A stretch of DNA of 64,000 bases from Trichomonas vaginalis G3 (Eukaryota > Parabasalia > Trichomonadida > Trichomonadidae): assembly GCF_026262505.1 (NCBI RefSeq), contig NC_067203.1, positions 13,900,392 through 13,964,391 of the forward strand, written 5' to 3'. A program made the translations under genes and the position numbers. This document shows positions 8,401 through 18,191 of the stretch, piece after piece; the first letter of the stretch is position 1, and each line of letters starts with the position of its first letter. The notes under the pieces were generated by a model, which saw only the letters and a program-made list of their open reading frames with translations, had not been told where the DNA came from and did not search any database.

Positions 8401-11196
8401 ATGTTGTTGTTTAAAATTTGTTGTATTGAAATTTTTTCACTTTTTTTGATTCTCATGTTTTTGTTTTTTTTTCTCCGAATTCCATTAACAGAAAAGGAAT
8501 ATTTGGACACAAATGAGCGTCAAAAAGTGTCGAAACATGAAAAGGCTTGGTATTACGTTCAATATCCCGAGCAATACGATTTTCAGCAATTAGTTGATTT
8601 AATTCGAATACCAGAAGAAACAATTCTTTCAATTACGCGAAATCTGATTTCAGCAGAACTCACTCATAGCATTGCAGAGAAGTTATCACACGTAAAAGGA
8701 TTTTGGGTCCGAAAAATTCCATCAAAACATAAAATAGAGAAATCAACAACTGGATATTATTCAGCATTATGTCCTAAATCGTGTAAATTACCAGGAAAAA
8801 TAATAACTCGTACAGATTTTTATGCAATAATTAAATATAACGGAGATCCAGAGAAATTAGCAAAAACAACATGTGCTCGTTTATTCATGCCATATGCTCA
8901 TAGACTAGATCTCAGATCTCGATTTAATTCAGGAATTACACATAATTTTGATTTTCCATACGGAGATTCTTACAATGAGACTATGAGAACAATACCATCA
9001 CTGAAGAAACACAATATCACAGGCTTCGAACAGTGTTTATCAATCATCGATACAGGAATTGACGAAAAAAATCAATGGTTGATCAGACCCAACCTCACAG
9101 TCGACTCAAAAATATACACATCATTAAATCTAGCCGATGATGAAGATGAATATGAAGGTCACGGTACATTTGTTGCAGGAATTGCAGCAGGAAAAGCTTA
9201 TTGCTCTGAGTTTGCAAAATCATTCAATGGTGTTGCAGAAGATGCAAGAATATACATGGTTGATATTAAAAATAAGAAAACTGGTAAACTTTATTGGCCA
9301 GAAAACTTTTTAGATTTATTCCAACCATCTGACAACTTAAAATGCCCGACAATACTCAACGCATGGACTATTGATGATCCGCTACTTACAACTGCAATGG
9401 ATATCATTGCTTACAAGAATCCAAAATTATTAATGATATTCCCATCGTTAGTTGACAAAGATGGTGGAATAGTCACCCCAGGAGCTGCAAAGAACATTCT
9501 CTCAGTAGGAGCAATCAATTCCCTTCCTATTGCCAAAGGATTTAAACAAACTGAGACAACGGTTACAGTTTTCAACGAAAGAACTAACGAATATTATTTC
9601 GGATATACAGATCCATGCGGGATACCGTTCCTTAATACCACATATACAAAGGATCCTTTAGAATTGCATTCATCAGTTGGAATCAAAGCTTCTGATGTTC
9701 ATATCGTAGATGAAAATTCAAAGTCGACAACAACTGCCCCAGCAGCGTTGGTTTTTACGACAAATGAAATTAAAAATAAATTTAATTTCCCTGTTATTCG
9801 ACTTTCACCATCTAAACAAGGCCAATTCAAGCCAGGAGATAATATAACAATCATTCCTTCTCCTTTGGATGAAGGAACAGCTAAATCTTTTGGAAATCCA
9901 GACGGAAAATCTGGAATTAAGAACAAACACTTCCCATTCTTTGCGAAACCAGAACTTTCAGCACCAGGAGGTCCAATGCTTGGTCCGAAAGCAGGAAGCT
10001 CCGCTTGTGGCCTCGACGGATTAACAATTAAAGAAGGACCAAGCGTTGCTTCAGCTATTATTGCTGGTTCAGCAGTCCTTGCGAGACAGATTTTGCAGAT
10101 GGAGACCATGAAAGGCATTAAACATATATATTCTTCAGCAGTTCGTGCTGCTATGATTGCATCTGCAGATTATCTCAATTTCAAGAACAAAACTGGACCA
10201 ATTGAAGGTCAAGGCTTTGGTGTACCCCAACTAGAGCGTATCATTCCAACGAAATTAGGTAACGAAACCAAGAAAGTATTAAATGTGTCGAATAATCTCC
10301 ATATTCTTCACAATAATACCATAAAATCGGACTCAAGAAATGACTATTGCCTCACCTCTGAACAAGATGGCGTTCTTTCGATTGCTTTAGTTTGGCACGA
10401 TTATCCAAGAGACCCACGCTCCAACGAATTCCTTTCCCAACCTCTCTATTTAAATGTAGCAACTGATGAGATACCATACGCCTTCCATTTGGCCAACAAC
10501 GACGCAGAGGACCAGCCAACATTAGATCATTTCAACACAGCTCAACGAATCCTTCTCAAAGTCCGCAAAAATATGAAGCTCCATATTAAAGTTGTATCAG
10601 GTCATTTTTCAATCGCCGCTTTGGCCCATTATTCCATTGCAATTGTTGGAAATATTTCATGGCCCGACAACTATAAGTGCGATGGCTATTTCGTAGTTGG
10701 TAATTGTCCAAGAGAATGTCGTGGAAGAGGCTCAACATGCCGCCAGAACAAGCTTTGCCAGTGTTCTAACGATAGAGGAGGAGATTTCTGTGATTTCAGA
10801 GCAGATAAGCTTGAAAAAGACAAATTAATAACAGTTTCACTGACAAAACGCTTTGAATGGAGCATCTTCAAGTACTTGCCCGATAAATGGTCACAAGGAA
10901 TGTCAATGAAAATGATTATTAACGGAATTAACTACGATAAAGCAGGATTTATGGTAAATTCTGCAAAAGCTCCGACATTTGAAAACAACGCATGCTCGGA
11001 AATATATTGTCCATGGGCAACTTTCGATGGACAGAACTATACGTTTAAATATGAAGATTGGGACTTCATTTCTAAGCATACAAACATGATGTTTGGGTTC
11101 TACCAGAAGACAAAAGAGCCTCAGACATTCACTATTGAAATGAAGCTTATTAAACCTGCAAAGAAGCAAGATCCTTCACCAACCCCTAATGTTTGA
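8401..11196 (+). CDS. Subtilisin-like serine peptidase (clan SB, family S8) with EGF-like module
   Basis: The 931-residue product begins with a hydrophobic stretch (about residues 1-27) acting as signal peptide or signal anchor, so the protease is predicted to enter the secretory route. The catalytic triad is visible: Asp217 in SIIDTGIDE, His254 in GHGTFVAGIAAG, and Ser548 in GPSVASA. The His-Ser distance (294 residues) is much longer than in simple subtilisins and leaves room for an inserted domain, as in large S8 peptidases. After the catalytic domain comes a beta-rich segment and an EGF-like Cys cluster (CPRECRGRGSTCRQNKLCQC, about 772-800). No second membrane helix is seen. Trichomonads use S8 peptidases at the cell surface; a similar role here is inferred. 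Confidence 0.88.
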   Translation: MLLFKICCIEIFSLFLILMFLFFFLRIPLTEKEYLDTNERQKVSKHEKAWYYVQYPEQYDFQQLVDLIRIPEETILSITRNLISAELTHSIAEKLSHVKGFWVRKIPSKHKIEKSTTGYYSALCPKSCKLPGKIITRTDFYAIIKYNGDPEKLAKTTCARLFMPYAHRLDLRSRFNSGITHNFDFPYGDSYNETMRTIPSLKKHNITGFEQCLSIIDTGIDEKNQWLIRPNLTVDSKIYTSLNLADDEDEYEGHGTFVAGIAAGKAYCSEFAKSFNGVAEDARIYMVDIKNKKTGKLYWPENFLDLFQPSDNLKCPTILNAWTIDDPLLTTAMDIIAYKNPKLLMIFPSLVDKDGGIVTPGAAKNILSVGAINSLPIAKGFKQTETTVTVFNERTNEYYFGYTDPCGIPFLNTTYTKDPLELHSSVGIKASDVHIVDENSKSTTTAPAALVFTTNEIKNKFNFPVIRLSPSKQGQFKPGDNITIIPSPLDEGTAKSFGNPDGKSGIKNKHFPFFAKPELSAPGGPMLGPKAGSSACGLDGLTIKEGPSVASAIIAGSAVLARQILQMETMKGIKHIYSSAVRAAMIASADYLNFKNKTGPIEGQGFGVPQLERIIPTKLGNETKKVLNVSNNLHILHNNTIKSDSRNDYCLTSEQDGVLSIALVWHDYPRDPRSNEFLSQPLYLNVATDEIPYAFHLANNDAEDQPTLDHFNTAQRILLKVRKNMKLHIKVVSGHFSIAALAHYSIAIVGNISWPDNYKCDGYFVVGNCPRECRGRGSTCRQNKLCQCSNDRGGDFCDFRADKLEKDKLITVSLTKRFEWSIFKYLPDKWSQGMSMKMIINGINYDKAGFMVNSAKAPTFENNACSEIYCPWATFDGQNYTFKYEDWDFISKHTNMMFGFYQKTKEPQTFTIEMKLIKPAKKQDPSPTPNV

Positions 11197-11635
11197 TTAT
11201 ATTAAGAATAAAATATTTGATATTTAGTGTTATTTTTTACATCTCAATCACTATTATCATTTTTATTGAACTTTATTTGATATCTTCAATATTTTATCAA
11301 TAAAGTGTTGATATACAAAGAATAATAAATGAGACATATTCTTATCGACTCTAAAGATTAAATTAGAGAATTTCATATATTCAATGAATGAGATATCTTA
11401 TCATTTTGAAGAATTAAATTATTTTTATTCTTCTAATGAATTAGACTATAAGGATATTATGTTCTTGTCATCTATATAATACTGCATCAAATTATGGTTT
11501 ACTTGATGCATACTCAACGAAATTTTATTATAATGTGCATAGTTTCAGCTGTGAAATCATTATCATTAAACTTTTAATGCTGAGAATAGCATAAATGCGT
11601 TATGAAATCTTTATTCTTGAGATTATTTCATATAA
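11197..11635. other. Intergenic, AT-rich
   Basis: AATAAA lies 16 bases after the subtilase stop. No gene or clear repeat was seen in the rest. Confidence 0.55.
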
Positions 11636-11668
11636 ATGTCGATTATTTTTCTCTCAATTTTAATTTTG

Positions 11669-12301
11669 ATGACAGAAGGTTGGTATACAAGAATCATATC
11701 AAAGCAATTTTCAAAAATCAGATGGATAACTATCGGTGACTTCTGGATCAATATATATAATTGCAAAAAGGATAAAACACCAGTTATGGCTCTTCACACA
11801 AGTAATTTAGAAATAACCGATTCAACTGACGAGATTTCAAATGCTCATTCATTCAAGGTACTCATTAACCATAATTGCGCCCAAAAATCTGTCATTATTT
11901 CAACACCAAATCAATTTGATATTGTTGAAATTAAAGAACGTCTTCAAAAAGAAATCGCAGCATGGAATGAATATGCACTCTCAACTGTCCCTAAGTTACC
12001 GCAACAATTTGTCATGGATAATACCGGAAAATTCGTTTACCGAAATATTGATAGACTTCATGTTAGCATTATAGAAGACGGAATCGAGATAAAGCAAGAA
12101 AGTAAGGATGATATCAAAATTTTAGCAAATTCTACATTTGATGTTTATCCAACACTCGAAACAGAATCAGATCCTCGTTGGGTTGCTATTACTTCAAATA
12201 CAGGAAGCTACCATTTACATTGCCAAACTTTTGAAGATGCAAAACAATTTGTTAATCTCAGTCTTCACTTTTATCGTCGGCTTTCAGACAAGAAAACCTA
12301 A
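11669..12301 (+). CDS. Tandem PH-like domain protein
   Basis: A Met 33 bases upstream (11,636) would add a hydrophobic 11-residue leader (MSIIFLSILIL). I prefer the Met at 11,669 because the domain begins right there with the PH entry pattern EGWYTRI....F.KIRWITIGDFWINIY. The 210-residue product holds a first PH-like fold ending in the helix VEIKERLQKEIAAWNEYAL, and a second segment (GKFVYRNIDRLHVSIIEDGI to FEDAKQFVNLSLHFYRRL) with the same strand-then-helix layout. PH domains bind phosphoinositides or proteins at membranes; the ligand cannot be told from sequence. A small adaptor role is inferred. Confidence 0.6.
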   Translation: MTEGWYTRIISKQFSKIRWITIGDFWINIYNCKKDKTPVMALHTSNLEITDSTDEISNAHSFKVLINHNCAQKSVIISTPNQFDIVEIKERLQKEIAAWNEYALSTVPKLPQQFVMDNTGKFVYRNIDRLHVSIIEDGIEIKQESKDDIKILANSTFDVYPTLETESDPRWVAITSNTGSYHLHCQTFEDAKQFVNLSLHFYRRLSDKKT

Positions 12302-12399
12302 TGTGCAAATATCAATTTTTGTAATTAATTTGTTTCGAAATGTAAATGTTTAAAATTTTAATTTTTTAATTTCTGATTTGAGAATGCACACCTTCACAT

Positions 12400-12560
12400 G
12401 GTATTTCCCATTTACCATTCTCCAAACTTGTTATATTGGATTTCTTAAAAAAAGGAAAACTTCATATAGACAACAAAGATATTGATTAAAATTGTCCCCA
12501 TTATGCTTGACATCAGAAGCACAGTAATAGTGTGTCTGGACTTATAGAATGACTTCCCTG
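12400..12560 (+). pseudogene. Possible ankyrin-repeat remnant
   Basis: One frame reads HGISHLPFSKLVILDFLKK, then KLHIDNKDID, a stop, and NCPHYA, which resembles a degraded ankyrin unit (hIn.kD.d...pLhyA). It is short and broken, so the call is weak. Confidence 0.3.
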
Positions 12561-15486
12561 TGATTTCGAGATATATATATATATTTTGATATTCTTAATT
12601 ATTCATATTTTACTTGATAATGTATGTAATTTATTGTATTATGAAAATTAAACGAAAAATATCGCTCAATAAGAGCGAAATTCGATGTTAAGAAAGTAAA
12701 TTGTTTATTTATTATGCTTCGTTCAGGTATTTTTTGAAAAAATACTTTCTTTGTTTTTCTTTCTACTTCTGCATATAAAATATGCACAAATAAGTATTTA
12801 TAATTAAAATAATTTTTAGAATTTTGGTAAATAAATCGTTTGATCTTAGATTAAATAAATCGTTTCTCCTTACAATTAGACTGTGATAACAATAACTGTG
12901 TAGTACAGTTAGATTTTCGTTAAATTGCGCAAATATTTGATAAGTTTCAAAATCTATTTATAGTATGTTCTAATATATTAGAATTCAATAATATGCGATA
13001 ACATTAACTGTAAACAATCGGCATCAAGTGCTTGATGAAAATCGATATCAATATTTAAAATTTTCGAGGCTTTTTTGACTGAAAGCAATTGCCTTGGACA
13101 CCTGAAATGAAATCCTTCTTGGTAAATTTTTCCAAATTTTTTCTATTTTCGAAAATGCCTTAGCAATTTTCTAGGTAAATGAGAACGTTTTTTACAATTC
13201 TCGTTTTTTTTTTGGAAAAATGAGGTTAAAAATCTTAAAGATTTAAAAATTATATAGAAACAAAGCATTTAAATTGCATTATAAATCGATAGATGATTTT
13301 TATTTTTGTTATTCTATAATTTTTATCCTAAAATAAGTCAATAAAAAAGCAAAATCAAATAATTAATTTTCAAAGATATATAAAATAAGCTTATTATCCA
13401 ATGTTTTAAATCAAAATAGTTTGATAACACATGTAATATATAATTCTTCATAGATCATCAGGTAATGTTAGTAGGATAAAAAAATATCTAGTTCAAAATA
13501 AGGGTTTGTTTCACATGTTTAAAAACCATACTAAAATATCTAGAAAATAATCAATAATATCATGATTTTATTCAAAGGTAAGCTTAAGATATATGTTGTT
13601 TAGTAATTCGATAATAAATCTGAATTACATGCGTATCAAACTCACATCCTTAGACTTCTCATCATAATTTTTACCAGTTAGTGATTATTACCCCAGAACA
13701 AGCAAGATTGATTTGTATTACATAATCAAACGGAAGTTTCACTAAGTAGTTGAGATTTTATCAAATGATAGTATTCATAATACTTTACTAGAATGATTAG
13801 TCAATCTGTTGTTTCAATATTGTTTTAAATTTATCATGCCAAAACGGTATTTCAATTATCATTGGTAATAAACAGGGCTTCTTCTGTTGTAATATTTCGA
13901 AAATATAAAGTCTCAACTTTAATGCTAGATATGAAGAGTTTGTCATCGAATAATTTGATTTTCGCGATATTAATATTCTTGGACACTTAGTATATCATTG
14001 TCCCATAGTAATAACATGGATCAATTCTGTTTCAATGATCAGATTAAGCTGATGATGCTCAAAGAACATAATATTGCAATATGCATTAATCTTCGCATAA
14101 ACATTTAATTGTAAAGGAAATCAATAAAACCATGATTGTTTGAAAACATCAAAATTCTTTGATTGCTATATAATTTAATTACTGATTCTATAGCTGTTAA
14201 TTACGAAATGTTGAATTAAGCGGCTATTGAGTATTTATCAGGTTGATGCATAGTTTGTGGAAAAAATACACATGGAGGCATGAATTACATGGTAATACTA
14301 CTTTTATGCAAAGTAACGGTAGTTATGGTTCATACAACTCATTGTGAAATTTTTTGATCAATTTGATCAATAAAAGAATAATTTTTTGTTTATATTTGAA
14401 AAACTTATGTTCCCATATATGCCTTGTATGCAGTATCAACGATTAATGAAGCATAAAATCTGGTCATACGTGGTTTGTCCCTGAAATTGAATTGCATAAA
14501 TATTTCATTGAAAAATTTGAATGAAAATTTCCTGTTGTGTTTATGGATTTTGCGTAAATTGAGTTTAATACTTAATTATAGTTCATTTTATTCCGTTAGA
14601 ATTAATAAACGAATAATTTGTTCTCAAATCTAGAATTGAAAACTCTTATGGTAGTAAATTTATTTTGTACATATTGCGTAAAAGATACTCTGAATTAATA
14701 AGTAACAAAATTAGTCCTGAAATCGTTTCTTTTCTGAATTTGAACAAACCCATCACTTTGTAACAAACTTTTTGAATACCGAACCCGCCAATTTAAATTT
14801 TTGATTTCTATTTTAAATTGGTCTCTATCATATGATGATGTATCGCAACACACTGGTGATCGTCCTCAAAAGAACCGAGGAAAGATAATCAAAAAATTTT
14901 AATAGGCGAGTGGTAAAAATAGTATAAGACTGACAAATAAACCCGATTTTTATGTTTTGAATAAAATTTAAGAAAATTTCGAGATGAAAATTTCAACAAA
15001 AGATCATAATTTTAAAATCTGATACTTGCTGTTGACTAGAGAACTCAAAACGGCTGTATTTGTTAATTGAAGCCAATTATTTGATCGATGTTGACAATTT
15101 TGGTCTCAATTGTTGCGACCTGCCAATAATTTTGGATTTTCAAAAAATGTATAATATATTGTTCTAAGTAAAAACGCCAAATTTTATGTTTAAAACGTTC
15201 TTTCAAATTTGAGACCGGCCGCTAAGTTTGCTCATTCAAAAAATTAAATACTATCAAATTGACTAGATATTATTGTCCAATTTTATTGAATATATCTAAT
15301 AATACTATTATTTAAGCCCAAAATTATTTTGAATTAATTCAAAAGCATTAATCGTTATGGTAAAATCTTTATCTAAAATATAGCGCCATACTATTATCTC
15401 TATCTGTAAAATACATTTCTCCAGGTAAGTTCACAAAATTTGAGAGAGTTTGAGAATTTGGTCTTTGTTTCAAAAAATCATAAATC
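12561..15486. other. Gene-poor AT-rich stretch of about 3 kb
   Basis: No long reading frame on either strand. It contains many short A and T runs. The one possible coding trace is at 14,744-14,902, listed separately. The 62-codon minus frame at 12,599-12,787 has no protein-like composition. I see no tRNA, rRNA or clear inverted-repeat element here. Confidence 0.5.
14744..14902 (+). pseudogene. Protein-like 52-codon fragment of unknown family
   Basis: Between two stops the frame reads TNPSLCNKLFEYRTRQFKF, then NWSLSYDDVSQHTGDRPQKN, then RGKIIKKF. Balanced composition and higher GC than its surroundings suggest real coding descent, and the segment looks like a small helix-turn-helix-type domain. 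No start codon lies in it. It may be an exon-like remnant of a DNA-binding protein gene; I cannot name the family. Confidence 0.3.
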
Positions 15487-16116
15487 ATGCTTGCAGAACG
15501 TCTTGCTTTAAGTTATAGTCATGCTATGAACCTACTCATGAACCAAAATTGCATTACAGCTTATGATCCTCTTGTTGGTGCTCTCTCGCCCAACGACCAA
15601 GCTGAGTACATTCGCCTGGCACATTTTATTGCCACATCTGAGGAAAGAAACAAGAGAAATCTTGGAATGCAAACATTCATTAAGCATCTCTCTATGATAC
15701 ACGACTTCATTCATAAAGGAGACTCTAAAGATAACCTCAGGGGATTAGTATGTGGTATTCAGTTTGGCCATGAGTCTTTGTTAATCAATACAAGCCGCCT
15801 GAAAAAGCTTATGTGCCGTTCAAAGTCTTGCATGAATGGCTGCTTCCAAAAGATGGGGTATATGCCTTCACGACCATCTCAAGAACTTGCTTCTTTACTA
15901 TGCAAAATTACTCCAGGCATCAGATCAGAAGCAATGAACCCAAGAAATTGGTGTGTCAGACGTGCTTCCGTTAAATCTCAGCTTTTTATTCAAAATGTCC
16001 AAATGGAAATTGCTGCCAAAGTAACCACACCAATGACAGATGCTCCATCAGCTTCAGAAGATGAAACGTCAACTATTCCTTCAATTCTTAACATTTCCCT
16101 CTTACTTAATCATTAA
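15487..16116 (+). CDS. Initiator-binding domain (IBD) protein, IBP39-like
   Basis: IBP39 of Trichomonas vaginalis binds the initiator element (Inr) that replaces TATA in most trichomonad promoters; its N-terminal IBD is a winged-helix domain found only in parabasalids and much duplicated there. This 209-residue protein matches that domain: a helical N-terminus (residues 1-85), GLVCGIQFGHESLLINTSRL (about 87-106), and the hallmark LMCRSKSCMNGCFQKMGY (about 109-126), the DNA-contacting part of the IBD. RPSQELASLLCKITPG and NWCVRRASV follow. The C-terminal 60 residues are Thr/Ser-rich and variable, and the long C-terminal domain of IBP39 that contacts RNA polymerase II is absent. Its target promoters are unknown. 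The upstream sequence ATCATAAATCATG is itself Inr-like. Confidence 0.85.
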   Translation: MLAERLALSYSHAMNLLMNQNCITAYDPLVGALSPNDQAEYIRLAHFIATSEERNKRNLGMQTFIKHLSMIHDFIHKGDSKDNLRGLVCGIQFGHESLLINTSRLKKLMCRSKSCMNGCFQKMGYMPSRPSQELASLLCKITPGIRSEAMNPRNWCVRRASVKSQLFIQNVQMEIAAKVTTPMTDAPSASEDETSTIPSILNISLLLNH

Positions 16117-16428
16117 AGCAAAGTACTATCTATTCATTGGATGGGATAGTGCCTTACTTTATATGATGCGGATTATTATAAGGAATTGTTTGTTTTGACT
16201 TTTCATGTTTATATATAAAGATAGATCTTGAAATTAAGGAATTTTTCAAATTTCTTGCTTTATGCATATATATTAATATGTAATCTCAACTCAGTAATGC
16301 AAAATCTTACTGAGAACGATATCTCGATATAGTCTTTATATCCGTAGTAACTTTTCGGCAACATATGATCATCATACAGCTGAAAATAAAGAGAGTTGTT
16401 TTCAATTGTCATAAACAATTAATTGAAA
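16117..16428. other. 3' flank of the IBD gene up to the Maverick
   Basis: AT-rich; no gene or repeat seen. It ends at the Maverick target site. Confidence 0.6.
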
Positions 16429-16434
16429 AATAAA
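16429..16434. repeat. Target-site duplication AATAAA, left copy
   Basis: Six bases immediately before the left terminal repeat are identical to the six after the right one (33,198-33,203). Six-bp duplications are typical of Mavericks. Confidence 0.8.
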
Positions 16435-16732
16435 AGTAGTATATAATGCGGGTTTTGTGACTTTTTTTGTAAACGTAAGAATTCATACAATATCGAGTGA
16501 TTTTGTATCATTTTTTTTAACATATGAAGTAAAAAATGTATGATTCTTACGGTTTTTATTCTTACGTTTTTGAATAAATCAAGATTTAAAAAATTTTCAA
16601 AATTGTAAGACATTTACACTAAACCCATACATAATGAAATAAAAAAAATAAAAAAAATAAAAAAATAAACTTTAAAAATTCATGTCTTACATTTTTGAAT
16701 AATTTATTTTTTAATTTGTATGAAAATGAGTG
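16435..16732 (+). repeat. Left terminal inverted repeat of Maverick 1
   Basis: 298 bp, apparently identical to the reverse complement of 32,900-33,197. It contains an inner palindromic motif built on GTAAGAAT/ATTCTTAC and A/T homopolymer tracts. It ends inside the first codons (MKMS) of the gene next to it, so the flanking gene's promoter and start codon are part of the repeat. The 64-codon minus frame at 16,419-16,613 is a by-product of the repeat, also seen in all other copies. Confidence 0.92.
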
Positions 16733-17202
16733 GATCAAGATTCGTAACCGTCAATCAATTAATGGATGCTCTTTCACCAATTCTTGAAAATGTTAAACAA
16801 GTAGATGTTTATTTCGATGATTATGTAGAAAGTTTTATATTATAAAGGTAAGTTTAATATTAAACTTATTGCTTTTGCATTTGATAATAAATTAATTGAA
16901 AATGCAAAAATTTGGGAATTAATTCCAGATATTGAATATATAACAAATATTAATGATAAATGGTTTAAACAAATTCCAACCACAAAAGTTCTTTGTAAAT
17001 TAATGATCAAAACTGAGGAAAAAGAATTTAACGGGTTTAAATATCATCCAAATAAAGTTTCAGAACTAGAAAATGAAAAACTTCAGAAAAAATTAAACGA
17101 TAGACTTTCAAATGATCGTATTGAAAAAATAAACTAGCAGAAGTTGCATTTAATAATGAAATATTTGATGAATATAACCTTGAACTCAGTGATGAGCTTT
17201 AA
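16720..17202 (+). CDS. Maverick 1 gene next to left repeat, unknown function, broken
   Basis: The gene begins inside the terminal repeat with MKMSGSRFVTVNQLMDALSP and is Lys/Asn-rich further on. It is a fossil with about two breaks. I do not recognise a family. Its start is mirrored at the other end of the element, where the 369-residue gene begins MKMSV from the same repeat sequence. It ends convergently against the minus-strand gene at 17,199. Confidence 0.45.
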
Positions 17203-17579
17203 GGACCCGGGCTCAACGAGTCATGATTTATGAAATCAATAATTTGATTTATTCGCTCTTCAATAATTTCTATTCTTTTTGTTAAATCATCAATTTTCAT
17301 TAATGAGGTGATTCTTGATTGAGGAATAGATTTCAAACTAACCACTCCTTTTATTTTTGAAATTTTGAATCCATCAACTTTAAACATTTTATTCAATTTA
17401 CATGTTGTCAATTCTTCAAATAATTTTTTATTATTAGCATAATAGTCATTAAATTCATCAACAGATGAAAAAAATTTTATTTCAGTAATTGGTTTAACAA
17501 CGTTTATTTTTTGTTGAACATTTTCACTTTCATTTATTTCTTCCTCCTCTGTTTCATTTATTTTTAAAATTGGTTTCAT
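17199..17579 (-). CDS. Maverick 1 hypothetical protein, acidic with C-terminal helix
   Basis: 126 residues, starting MKPILKINETEEEEINE and ending in a predicted coiled coil (MKIDDLTKRIEIIEERINQI). No family recognised. The start codon sits in the ATAAATG context shared by many genes of this element. Its 3' end carries a GC-rich patch (GGACCCGGGCTC on plus) unlike the surrounding AT-rich DNA. Divergent from the small amphipathic protein at 17,646. Confidence 0.5.
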   Translation of the reverse strand: MKPILKINETEEEEINESENVQQKINVVKPITEIKFFSSVDEFNDYYANNKKLFEELTTCKLNKMFKVDGFKISKIKGVVSLKSIPQSRITSLMKIDDLTKRIEIIEERINQIIDFINHDSLSPGP

Positions 17580-17645
17580 TTATCATTAAATAAAAATTAG
17601 AATATAAGTGATGAAATATATTTTTTAATTAATATTAAATCAGAA

Positions 17646-17882
17646 ATGGCGGCAGGATTCTTTAAAAAATTATGGGATGGAATTAAGAAAGCTGCAGGTT
17701 GGGTTTATAAAAAGGTTATTAAACCTGTTGCAAACTTTTTGGCACCAGTAGCGAAAACGGCAGGAACTATCATAGGTGGAGTATTAGGTACTAAAGCAGG
17801 TAATCCGGCGATGGGAGCACAAGCAGGTAACGCAATTGGTGGAATTGCTGAAGGAATACTTAATAAAATAGGGGGTAAATAG
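17646..17882 (+). CDS. Small amphipathic, glycine-zipper protein of Maverick 1
   Basis: 78 residues. The N-terminus MAAGFFKKLWDGIKKAAGW is a strongly amphipathic basic helix, followed by KKVIKP and a Gly/Ala-rich region with regular glycine spacing (IIGGVLGTKAG, GNAIGGIAEG), typical of small membrane-active proteins. The protein at 17,907-18,122 on the opposite strand shares its first 11 residues. By analogy with adenovirus protein VI, whose N-terminal amphipathic helix breaks endosomes, I infer a minor virion protein acting on membranes. This is composition and context only; no homology is shown. Confidence 0.55.
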   Translation: MAAGFFKKLWDGIKKAAGWVYKKVIKPVANFLAPVAKTAGTIIGGVLGTKAGNPAMGAQAGNAIGGIAEGILNKIGGK

Positions 17883-17906
17883 TGGAAAAATAAATAAATA
17901 TTATTT

Positions 17907-18122
17907 TTATCTTAGTATTGGTTGTAGTCTTTGATAAACTTTTTCTCCTTTATTTAAAATTTCTCTTATTGGGGCAGCTTTTGGTGTTATTGATTCAGCA
18001 ACGTCACTAATTGCTTCTTTATTCTTAAATATCCAATTCGCTCCTTTCTTCATTGTTTCCCAAACTTTATGCGCTCCTCTTTTTACTTTATCCCACAGTT
18101 TCTTAAAGAATCCTGCAGCCAT
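17907..18122 (-). CDS. Second small amphipathic protein of Maverick 1
   Basis: 71 residues, starting MAAGFFKKLWDKVKRGAHKVW, the same start as the convergent neighbour at 17,646, then a basic helical segment and KAAPIREILNKGEKVYQRLQ. It lacks the glycine zipper of its partner, so only the N-terminal helix is shared. It lies tail-to-tail with that gene and divergent from the capsid candidate at 18,192. A role in the virion or at membranes is inferred. Confidence 0.5.
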   Translation of the reverse strand: MAAGFFKKLWDKVKRGAHKVWETMKKGANWIFKNKEAISDVAESITPKAAPIREILNKGEKVYQRLQPILR

Positions 18123-18191
18123 AGTTGATTATTTCATTAAAATTAAAAATTCATTTTCATATTTTAATTTTGATTTTTTATTTAATAATAA

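Noticed and set aside
12599-12787. 62-codon minus frame
   Set aside because: Composition is that of random AT-rich DNA, with no start context or family resemblance.
16419-16613. 64-residue frame repeated at 33,019-33,207 and 59,081-59,350
   Set aside because: It lies wholly in the Maverick terminal repeats, points outward past the element end and changes length with the flank, so it is a by-product of the repeat.
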